A DNA stretch of 64,000 bases, from assembly GCA_028583405.1 (NCBI GenBank), contig CM053253.1:11233112-11297111 (forward strand), in the 5' to 3' direction. This DNA is from Pogonophryne albipinna (taxonomy: Eukaryota; Chordata; Actinopteri; Perciformes; Artedidraconidae). Below are positions 51,177 through 64,000 of this stretch, piece by piece; position 1 is the stretch's first letter; the number at the start of each line of letters is the position of its first letter. The translations under genes and the position numbers were made by a program. The notes beneath the pieces are model-generated. The model worked only from the letters and a program-made list of their open reading frames with translations, searched no databases and was not told where the DNA came from.

Positions 51177-51184
51177 TATAAAAG
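51177..51184 (+). promoter_or_regulatory. TATA-box candidate promoter
   Basis: TATAAAAG is preceded by C-rich DNA (CCCCGCCCTC, CCGCCCCCTCG) and followed within 100 bp by pyrimidine-rich DNA (TTTTCTCTCTCCCTCTC). It faces hmga1 on the same strand, about 4.5 kb before its first coding exon, and could drive an alternative untranslated exon. No donor site was assigned. Confidence 0.35.
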
Positions 51185-51317
51185 ACACCCACACACATAT
51201 TCCCATCTCCGCCCACCTTGCCTTACAACTGCTCCCACACTCCCGACAGATTTTCTCTCTCCCTCTCTTGCTCTTTTTTTTCTCTTCATCCCGTCCTACT
51301 TTAGAGGGAGGATGTGT

Positions 51318-51319
<2 letters not shown>

Positions 51320-51414
<95 letters not shown>

Positions 51415-51416
51415 GT
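51320..51416 (+). repeat. Interrupted (TG)n microsatellite
   Basis: TG runs are interrupted by GGG at 51361 and by GGGTGGG near 51405. Confidence 0.93.
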
Positions 51417-52549
51417 TAGTCATGTTCAGGCTCATCCAGGGCCAACAGCAGCACATGCAGGGGGAAACCCAGGCTCAGGAAGGAATAAGATGTTTTGTCC
51501 ACATCTGTTAGTTGGTTTGGCTGCACACTCATGTGGTTTACACATCACCTAAAAATGGATTGCTAGAATGAGCTCGAGAGCGTGGTGGATGTGAAGACGG
51601 ATGAACATATAGCAGGGGAGGGGGGGAAAAAAAGGTCAGGAAGATATAGGTGGGGGGAGGGGTGAGCATGCCAATGTGGGCCAAGACCCCCCTGGTGGTT
51701 ATTAGGATTCTGTCTGCCCTGAGCCACTGCAGAGTTCACGAGCCAGGAGACGGCTCTGAAGAGGCCGTCTGATGTGGAAGTGTTTGTCTCTTGGAATTGA
51801 TTAGCATTTAAATTCAAACTGACTGCCCGGTGTGTTTTGTGGTTTTCTTCAGCCACAGGTTCAAATCTGGTCACCCGGATCTGTGATAATAGGTTGATTT
51901 AATGTAACCACAGTTCAAATGCACTACTATTCGGTGAATAGTAAATCTATTTGATTATCATGTTGTAAACAATCTGATTCCTCACAATCCAAGAGCCAAA
52001 GTTACTGCAGCGAGGAATTGATCAAACGGTATTTCATGAAAATTCAATTGTAATGTTGCCAAAGTCGTGACCTGATAACACATTTTAGACAGGAGGACCA
52101 TTATCTAGGACGCTGAATTCCTTCAGTCTGTCCTTGAGAGTGACAGGCAACAGCGTATTGTATTCAAATTGCTGACATGTCCTTTATCTCCACAGTGATA
52201 ATACACAGTTATTTGCAGCGTTTGCTTCTTGAGGATAATAAAAAAAAAATACACACAATAAATAGAGCTGCTGCAGGAGGGCATTGGAAAACATGAATTT
52301 GTAAAAATTACACTCTCTGGTTTAAAGACCATCCTCTTGATATAGGATAAAACACAATTCTGCTCTGTTCTCATGTTCAAGTGTGTTTTGATTTTGGAAT
52401 TTTGCTAAGCATTTGTTTTTCTTCACAAGTACATTTTGAAATGCCAACATTTGTTATGCATCATCTCCAATCCAGTCCAATATTCATCCAGTCCCCGCAT
52501 TGGTCTCCAGGTGGTGCCAGCGGTTGAAAAGGACAACATTCCTCACACC

Positions 52550-54840
<2,291 letters not shown>

Positions 54841-54850
54841 GGATTTGAAA

Positions 54851-54883
54851 GGGGCGGGCTGTGTGCTGTCTGACGAATAAAAG
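54851..54883 (+). promoter_or_regulatory. Candidate hmga1 promoter (GC box + TATA-like)
   Basis: GGGGCGGGCT (Sp1-like) lies about 20 bp before AATAAAAG (TATA-like). A clean splice donor follows 107 bp further on, so the spacing fits a short untranslated first exon of hmga1. Confidence 0.4.
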
Positions 54884-54904
54884 CTGTAGCCTATAGATCT
54901 GTGC

Positions 54905-54989
54905 AAGGCTTTTTAACCGGGTACAACCAGCCAGGCTTAAAGGAAACATTTGGGTTAAATCCAGTAAGAGACTATAGCCTACGATAAAG
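54905..54989 (+). other. hmga1: Candidate untranslated exon 1 of hmga1
   Basis: The start is only estimated from the TATA-like box. The end is set by the donor AAAG/GTGAGTG at 54990. It would join the acceptor TTTATTTCCTAG at 55681-55692, leaving a 703-bp intron. Untranslated first exons are known for mammalian HMGA1. Confidence 0.4.
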
Positions 54990-55712
54990 GTGAGTGCAGG
55001 AAACGCGACGTTGAAACTTCGCATGTTTGAACAAACGGAACCATATTATATTTATGCATTTTAAAAAGCAGAAGCTCCGGCGAGGAGAGACGGCATGCTC
55101 GAAATATGAAGCCGTTTTTTGTTGCTCTATCCGGAATATCGCCTCTGCAAGCGAACCCAACTCACCCTGCATTTCGTGTGCGGTTTTTTAAAGGGTCCAT
55201 GCAAGCTCTGTTGAACCTGCAAAACACCACAGAGGACACAGCAGCCATTGTGTGTCGGTTAGTATCTCCATGGCACGATAGTCCCATGTGCAGGCCCGAT
55301 TATTGGCCACAACAACTAAGTACAGCACAGGGCCGCCGAACATGGTCGGTACGAGGACGGAGCGTTGGGTTCATGGGACTTTTTCAGATGTATGCCGCTA
55401 CCTACCGCCTATAATCCCAGCAATACCATGCGAGATGTTTATAGTTAAAAATGTGTTTGTAAGGCACAGTCGTGTGGGTAGTAGAGCACGGATGATCCCG
55501 AAATAGACCTGGAAATAAGCGCGGATTAATTGAGTTAAACGCGTTACCGGTGTGTGTGGTCTGCAGGTTTTCTTTGTTGGTTTGTTGTTGCGGTCGGTGA
55601 GTTTCGTAGCCCTCTTTACTGTGTTGCATATGCATGTGTGAACTTGATGCCTTGTTTTACAGCAAGCCTGAGCGGTGTGGTTTATTTCCTAGGTCCGAAA
55701 AGATAAGAAAAC

Positions 55713-58700
55713 ATGAGCGACAAGGAGACAGTCTCACCGAAAGAGGAGGCAACAGAGAAGAGGGGGCGTGGAAGGCCCCGCAAGCAGCCCAAGGAAAAGA
55801 CCACTGACGTGAGTAGTGACACTTATTTATGTTTATCCGATTATCATGTGATCACATCCGGGTTGTATTCAATCCTATCACCATCCTAAAACAGAACAAA
55901 GCGCATGTGCATTAAGAAAAAAGAAGTACAGAAACAAAACAAGCGCTTAGAACACATCTGTTGATGCCCAGGTAGATATTACTGTAGATAAGGTGCTCAT
56001 GCATATCAATAGCATACGCCCCTGCTATTCTACTGGGCCTTTAGGTCAATCAAGATATGGCTGCAGCAAGCCACTGACCATTCGCTCACCCCTTATTGAT
56101 GTAAATGTAGAAGTCTACAAACTTCCTGTGTGTCTCACCGGTTTGTAAGCAACCTGTAACTCTACACCTTCAAACCAGTATTGACCCACCCATGCTGTCA
56201 TGTAATGGATGACATAGCCGGGTGGAAGCACAGAATGGCTCGTATAGCTGTCACTCAGCGCTGTGTGTTTTAGTATTGAATTGCTTGGTTGCTATGAGTC
56301 ATGGTTGTAAACACACTCGTAATGCAACAGGAGATGGGACCGTAACGACATGGCTTACAACCACAAATTATCACGAGAACAAGATACTGAATTCACCTTG
56401 CACTTGAGTTGATGGTACTCGAGCCCCTTCAATGTAAATTCTTTCTCCTACCACAGTGCCGCTGCTTTCATTCAAGCGTCTTATTAGATGTTTTGTCAGA
56501 ACTAAACAAATGCGTCATTTTGAACATTCCATAAAGAGTTTTTAAGCGAGGCCATGGCAACCTGTGGCTCCGAGCACCTGTCTGTCTTAAAGTTGTTTCC
56601 GGTCACATTGACCCTGAAAGGGGAACACTGTATATTTGAGTCTTGAATGTAGAACATTATTCATTCTTGTATAATTCGCCAAATACATGCCGCTCCATCT
56701 TTATATACAAAGTGTAAAATGTTATATTGTGCGAACCATCTTTTGACTTTTGCTTTTTCAGGAAGCAAGTGGGTCTCCTGCTCCAAAGAGGTCCAGAGGA
56801 CGGCCCAAGGGCAGCACAAACAAGACTGTCATCAAGGCCAAAGTAAGTCAATGCTCTCTGCAGGCAACAAGTCCTTATTTCAGCAACAGCTTGCATGCCC
56901 CAAACCGCCTGGTACACATTCATTTAAAAGAAGACAGGCACAGATTCACGACGGAGCGGAACATGGTGTTCACCCACTTCTCTTGCAATCATTTCCTTTT
57001 CTAATCCCCGAATTTGGTTGAACGCTTAACGGTAGCTAACCCCATCCTCTTACAAGGACATCCTGCTGTTACTTGTGATATATTTGTTGGCTGCAATTTA
57101 GCTGCCCCCCCCTCCTGGTGTCAGAAATAGCCTGGCGTTGTCTTCCCAGTGTAAAGACCTTGGTTTACTGCCTTACATTTTCTTTTTGTTGAGAGATGCT
57201 CGCTGTACTTCCTGTCCTCCAGCTTCCTGCAGCTTGTCATGCACAGTGCGGTGCAGGTGCAGAGGCCGCAAGACTGTTTCCAAGCTGACACTAAGCACCC
57301 CTCCGCCCCCACCCAACACACAGCCCTAGTTCTTCTCTGCCTGTCGTCTCCATAGCAACAACTGATTTTCTCCCTCGCCCCTACCCTCCAGCTCCCCCGT
57401 GCGCTCGGTCTTCACTGCTATGTATGGGAAAGGGAGGAAGAGTAGAATGCACATACATGTCTGATGAAGGTTTAGCAGCGAGGGCCGAGCTGCAGAGGGT
57501 TTGTGTCCGCTCAGTCCCACCAGCTGTCTCTGAGCCTCAGACCAGGTGGCCAGTGAGCTGGAGTGCCCTGTGTGCAGTTCCTGTCGGCCTTCCAGATAAT
57601 AGCCAATGAACCCAATGCCCCTTTCCATCTTTATCATTACACAGTTAATACTGCCATCTGCAGGCAGCTAGAAGTGGAGATTTGTATTGTTTATACCCGT
57701 TTTGTTTTCCCCAGAAAGTCTTGTCTTTTACTGAGCAGGGCAGCAGGTCTCTGAGCCAGAAAATAACTAAATGCAGCGCCCTGCCCATAGCTCTGCTAAC
57801 CTTGTTCTGTTTTCCCTCGCTCACAGAAGGCAGCGGCTGCCGCAGCGGCTGCCGCAGCTGCCCCAGCTGCAGGGGCAAAACGCAGGGGAAGACCTAAGAA
57901 GGAGGTAAGAGTCCCTTGATAAACCGTGTAACAGTACTCGCATGTGTTTAAACCATTCCTCCCCAAATTGAATTATGATTGGTATGACTGTCTGCAGGAT
58001 GCAATTGCATTTTCCTAATTCCCCTGCCTCCTTCCTCTCGAATTAGTAATGTTTTACTCATCACAGCTATTCATGTCATGCACAGTGTTCATTTAGAGAA
58101 GCTTCTTCAGATGCATAAAGCGGTGTTAAAAGGCAACTCTGAACCTGTGTAGCAATTTTCTTAAGGTGTTCCTAATCCATATGTTGAGTAACCGGCAGGT
58201 AAACAAGTTATCAGAGCATGCAAAGCGGGTCAAAAATGCATGTTAAATCTAGGGGAAAATAGCGGTCTTATAGTAACATTCTGTCATGTGCATGAGTGGT
58301 TAGGGCGTACTCTAGAAATAAGTCTGGTTTGAATTAGTCACAGAAAGGAATGACCCAACGTTGCCCTGTTAACCAGACCTCGTTTTTATGAATGAACATC
58401 TTGGGCAGTAGTGAGTGAGGGGAGGAAAAGAAGTATGCCTCATTGTGACTCACCACTCTTATGAATCACTTCACTACAGATGGCTCACCCTTCCCCTGGG
58501 TGTTCTTCATGCCACAGTGATTTATCAAAGAAATTTATTATTACATTTGTGTGTAATGTTGGTGTTTATTAGAAAGTAGAAACAGTCACGTTGAGACATG
58601 AATCACAGGCAGCCATTGTTGGAAAAAGTTGATGACATTTTCCCTGTGGGTGTAGTCGAGGCTTGACTGGATTTTATTCCCCCTTTCTGTCACAGGAGAA

Positions 58701-58770
58701 GGAAGAAAAGGCATCCCAGGAATCATCTGAGGAGGAGGAGGAAGAAGAAGAAGAAGAAAACGACCAGTAA
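55713..58770 (+). CDS. hmga1: High mobility group AT-hook protein 1 (four coding exons, 109 aa)
   Basis: This nuclear architectural protein binds the minor groove of AT-rich DNA and shapes chromatin and enhancer complexes. Coding exons are 55713-55808, 56762-56842, 57827-57904 and 58696-58770. All are phase 0 with GT/AG borders (GTGAGT, GTAAGT and GTAAGA donors). The protein starts MSDKETVSPKEE. AT-hooks have cores RGRPR (19-23), RGRPK (44-48) and RGRPK (79-83), one per exon, as in mammalian HMGA genes. The acidic tail SQESS plus ten Glu and NDQ (92-109) has likely CK2 serines at 95/96; S8-P9 and S37-P38 are possible proline-directed sites. Hook 2 has KRSRGRPK where mammals have KRPRGRPK. An 11-Ala run precedes hook 3. 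MSDK start, SQESSEEE tail and synteny with smim29 point to HMGA1 rather than HMGA2. Which teleost paralog (a or b) is not resolved. Confidence 0.93.
57830..57862 (+). repeat. hmga1: Poly-alanine tract built from 12-bp tandem units
   Basis: GCAGCGGCTGCC is repeated twice in tandem, followed by GCAGCTGCC, giving 11 Ala codons in the linker between AT-hooks 2 and 3. The repeat unit shows growth by in-frame duplication. Confidence 0.9.
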
Positions 58771-58783
58771 TTCACAACGCATG

Positions 58784-58791
58784 CTACCTCA
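58784..58791 (+). promoter_or_regulatory. hmga1: Perfect let-7 8-mer seed site in hmga1 3' UTR
   Basis: CTACCTCA is the full 8-mer match to the let-7/miR-98 seed. It starts only 14 nt after the stop codon, at the edge of the zone where terminating ribosomes can displace Argonaute. let-7 control of HMGA genes is established in mammals. Confidence 0.6.
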
Positions 58792-60687
58792 CTCAACATA
58801 CTGACATACTGTTAACTAGAACTGGGCTGGATCTCGAACACCAGTGCCACCACATGACCACTGTTCACGACAAAGCCCCCCTTTGCCAAAAGGAGGCTTA
58901 ACACAGTTCAAATATCATGCAACAGCACTGGATAGAACGATGGACCTTGATCTAAGCATAGATCTAAGAATTACATGAAGGGTAACAGCCCTTTTACACG
59001 TCATGTTATCACAAGTCTTTTATACTGGACAAGTGTGCTCTGAAGAGCCTGGATTCCCCTAAAGATGGTTTGTCAGACTCTCCTCCGCTTAATGTTACTT
59101 ATGTGTTGTACCCGCATCTGAGATGGTAGGGCATATAGATTTTTCTTCATGTTTTGTACTGGACAAAGGTGAATTTTACCTGTACTTACTGGGTTTATTT
59201 TTTGTTTGTGTGAAGTGGTTAACCAATCCCTTGCAACATATTATAGATGGAGTTGAGCTTTAGTGTTTAGGATGAGAATAGGTAAAAGATGGTAGAAGTG
59301 TTTTTTTTTCTTTTCTATTTCTGCATAACTGATTTTTCCCTACCCCACCAGTAGAGCAGAATCATCCTTAACCGGTCTTTTAGGAAAGTTTAGATAAGGG
59401 TTATGCTTTACAAACTTCGTCGCCGGTCCTTGGCGTGCAGTGGGGAGATGTAAAGTGTATCGTTGGTCTGATTTACTTACTGTTTTGTTCCTTCGGGTTA
59501 CATACATTTATAAAAAAACATGAGTGTGCTGCTTTTCATGATATAATACAACTTTTTTTGGTATAATGTGTGTTTTTAAGAATAGGGTTGGCAGAGTTCT
59601 AGGCAGAGGGCATCAGTGTCATTTCTTCAGGGAGCTTTTACAAATGCTGTTTTCGTTGGCGTCTTTGTCTTCACACGGTCCTCAGTTACTAAGCGCTCAC
59701 CCAATCACTCAAGGCAAACTGCAATTGGTCAAACGAGGAGTTTGATTGTAATGGAGGATAGTCGGTGGCACTGCTATCCAACAGGGCTGTACATTGTTCA
59801 TTCCATCTAGCTCTCACTGCTTCACCTATCTTGGTCCTTCTGTCATCACTTAGTACAGTAATACACTTTCTTAGTCTTTTGAAGATGTGTGTTGTAATGT
59901 TTGTATTTCTAAGTGTCAGGAATCCCGCAGTCACAGTACACTTACCTGGGTTTTTTTCCACCTACCTAAGCTGCTACAACCTCAGTTAAAAAACCCGGAA
60001 AAACTGCATACAGGCGATACAAGGCCTGTATTTCATACCTCAATCAACAGCTTGCTTAACCATAGAATTGCATTGAACTGGTTTCTGTTTTTAAATGTAA
60101 CCTCTGGCATGAATTGGAAAATGTATTTTTGTTTTTCTTACGAATGGACTGTAATGCGGTATCTTAAGATGTCAAGTTTGTGATTGTGTGTGTGTGTGCA
60201 CACACGCAGCACATCTTGGCTCGTTCATAACCGGAGCTTGCAGACAGGTTGTTTATATTTGTGAAGCAAGTCAGGGAGACCTGTCAGCTTGACAACTGTG
60301 TTCGCTGACTGTGGTAGATTAGCAGGTGTGTTTTTATTCTTCTGGTGCACTGAAATGTTGGTTCAAATTTTCATGGACAAATATTTGTGTGTTTGTTAGA
60401 CTAGGCGCTCTTTTCACTTAATCATTCTGTTGGCCAATGTGTGTTTGGCACTAACACACATTGCCACCATCAATAGTACAATGGTCATTTCATGTTGTTT
60501 TTTTCAAACATCCATCAACTACTTGGGACAATATGGGTATCATTTTACCTACCGACATCTTTCAACTGTTCATTTACATACTGTTAATGCGTTAGGATGG
60601 GATTATTCTTTTTAATGTACACCGTATATAAATGTACAATGTCTATATTTCTATGGTGCCCTACAACAATTTGTATCAGAAATGGTC

Positions 60688-60693
60688 AATAAA
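60688..60693 (+). terminator. hmga1: Poly(A) signal of hmga1
   Basis: AATAAA followed by T/GT-rich DNA (TTTTCTTTGTC, TTGTTATGTGTG), fitting cleavage near 60710. Confidence 0.75.
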
Positions 60694-60819
60694 GAGAATT
60701 TTCTTTGTCACCTTGTTATGTGTGCACACTGGTTTTCCACCTTAACACTTAACATGCATTTCAATTTCCTTGACACTAAATGTACTGGTAGGCAAATCAT
60801 AAAAAGACAATTACCATCA

Positions 60820-62246
60820 ATACAAAGTTATATAACTTTATTTCTTAATTCATAGCTTCAATGAATTCACTCAAAACAAACTGGTCCAACAGTCTGAAGA
60901 TGTAATGGTGTTGCCAAATTCACATTTGGATTTCAGTAGTTCTTAATCATGTGCAACTTAAAATCAGAGCCTGCCATTAAATGTTGACATGTGTTTTACC
61001 AGTGCTAATCATAATCGGATATTTATGGTTTCATTTGTGACTACCTATTACCTATCTTTCCACAAATGAGAAACTAATGCATAGAAAGTCAACAGTATTA
61101 TGAGCAGAGAGGGGCATGCTCTTGGGTAAAGAAGTCTTAGGGCCTGAAATGACACATTAACATCTATACAAAAGTCTTATTCCAGAGTACCTCAATATTT
61201 AGTCGTACCTGTTATCGAGTCCAGACATTATCTGCCCAATACACTTTACCCACAATGAATTGTGCCTCGTCTTATATAACCTCTTTACAGTTCTATTTTA
61301 TGTATTTTACATTCACAAATGAAAGGTCAGGTAAGGTTACAATTCAAGAAAAAAAAGACTTCCTGAGTGCTTGATACAGTCAGACCTATGGCATTCATCT
61401 TCAGCTGGAGGTACATTTTGTTGGTGCCATGCCTTGTAGAACGGACATATTTAGGGCACTAGTCACCGCTCATTTTGGGGATGAGAGGAGGTTGGTTTGA
61501 TTTACTTCCATTTCATGCCATTGATAAGAGTCATAGGAATGGGCTAAACCACAGAGAGATCTGAGAGATTTAAAACCAACTTGACACAAAATGAAACTGA
61601 AATGAATGTCACCCAACCTAATTTGAACAGCAAATCTATTTTATAAATCTCTTAGCTATATGAAAATAATTGTTAAAACTATTGCAGAGTTTCATGTCAA
61701 CACATGTAACTAAAAGCCATTATTTAAAGAAGCCATGTTTGTTTTTAATGCACTGCAAACAACCTCTTCACGATAACCTAACCAGACAGTGATCTTAAAC
61801 CCTCTCATATTAAGAATATCTTTATCTGATGCATACTCCTACCACACTGTGAACACTGCCCCTAATCAAATGCCTACTGCAAACCACAGGAACAAAACCA
61901 CTTGTTGCACAAAACAACATAATTAATGTAAACAAAGTAATCCTACAGAAACTTGTTTTCTTAATCTTGTGAGAGGTACCACCTTTCTCAACCATGAATA
62001 ATATCACAGTAAAAAAAGGTTCTGAATAAATAATTTCAAATAAATAAATGTACGGTACTGCATCTATTAGGCACAAAGGATTGGCATCAGAATAGTCAAT
62101 CTATATGGACTTTAACAGGGAGATAACGGCAAATGGTAGCAAAGACAAGTAAAACCAAAAGGAAGTCTTGTGCGTGACTTCAACTGATGACTGATGTGGC
62201 TGAAGGTTGTCTCCACACTGATTTCCTATGCCATGGCTCACTATCA
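60820..62246 (-). other. smim29: smim29 3' UTR (about 1.4 kb)
   Basis: It is inferred from the minus-strand stop codon to just past an AATAAA. There are no domains or alternative exons inside. Its end nearly meets that of hmga1. Confidence 0.6.
60837..60842 (-). terminator. smim29: Poly(A) signal of smim29
   Basis: AATAAA on the minus strand (TTTATT on +), about 145 bp beyond the hmga1 signal on the opposite strand. Confidence 0.6.
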
Positions 62247-63851
<1,605 letters not shown>

Positions 63852-63939
63852 CTGAAACAGACAAATGGAAGAGTATCACATGTACTGTGTATATGTAATT
63901 AGTCTAAATTCTGAGCTATCGCAACGCCTTTTTAACAGA

Positions 63940-64000
63940 GTACAACCCTTAATTCCCCCTTGTGGGATTAATAAAGTGGCTTCTTATTTTAACGAATGTT
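63940..64000 (+). mobile_element. Possible LINE 3'-tail fragment at window edge
   Basis: AATTCCCCCTTGTGGGATTA followed by ATAAAGTGGCTTCTTATTTT resembles the 3' end of teleost LINEs (a GGGATTAATAAAGT tail). It would lie in a smim29 intron, opposite to the gene. It is cut by the window end. Confidence 0.35.

Larger units (their letters stand above)
58771..60715 (+). other. hmga1: hmga1 3' UTR (about 1.9 kb)
   Basis: It is inferred from the stop codon to about 20 bp past the only well-placed AATAAA. A long 3' UTR is usual for HMGA genes, which are heavily controlled after transcription. Open frames inside it (60-100 aa) have no domains. A GTGTGTGTGTGTGCACACAC self-complementary stretch lies near 60186. 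Confidence 0.7.

Noticed and set aside
56222..57609. Small ORFs inside hmga1 introns and exons
   Set aside because: They run through splice sites or lie in introns and show no protein-like features. The AT-hook exons explain the only coding signal.

Overview
The window is vertebrate nuclear DNA, most likely from a spiny-rayed (acanthomorph) teleost fish. The signs are L2-type LINEs, hAT and PIF/Harbinger-like DNA transposons with internal deletions, a tRNA-derived SINE, very long (TG/CA)n microsatellites, and spliced genes with short introns. No bacterial genes, CRISPR arrays, rRNA or true tRNA genes are visible.

Only the right-hand 10 kb holds confidently recognised host genes. hmga1 (+ strand, four coding exons between 55713 and 58770, 109 aa) encodes a chromatin protein with three AT-hooks and an acidic tail. 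Its 3' UTR ends at a poly(A) signal at 60688. The 3' part of smim29 (C6orf1 family; - strand, exons at 63851-63826, 63692-63587 and 62315-62247) faces it tail to tail. The two poly(A) signals are about 145 bp apart, the same convergent HMGA1/SMIM29 arrangement as in human. Two TATA/GC-box-like promoters (51177 and 54851-54883) and a splice donor at 54990 suggest untranslated 5' exons of hmga1. A G/A-rich block at 34965-35620 with a good minus-strand splice donor looks like the untranslated first exon of a gene running leftwards. From vertebrate gene order grm4 is a guess, but no grm4 coding exon lies in the window.

The left 54 kb is transposon-rich intergenic (or large-intron) DNA. In order: a TTAA-flanked inverted-repeat element with terminal hairpins (1338-2473); a nearly full-length LINE with an intact 999-aa endonuclease/reverse-transcriptase ORF and a 2A-like motif (2955-6770); a hAT-like element (7946-9253) sharing about 0.6 kb of interior with another hAT-like element at 40763-41797; a decayed 5'-truncated L2 (9735-11149); a small hAT MITE (11466-11823); a Harbinger-like element carrying a MADF-domain exon (13116-13809); a hAT remnant with a short transposase N-terminus (16278-16923); two more inverted-repeat elements (20145-21302, 22555-23130); and scattered pieces of at least three further repeat families. 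Five (TG/CA)n arrays of about 95-260 bp lie between 24.8 and 52.7 kb. Between these I see no convincing host exon, apart from low-confidence exon-like islands near 11.3, 12.3 and 49.9 kb.
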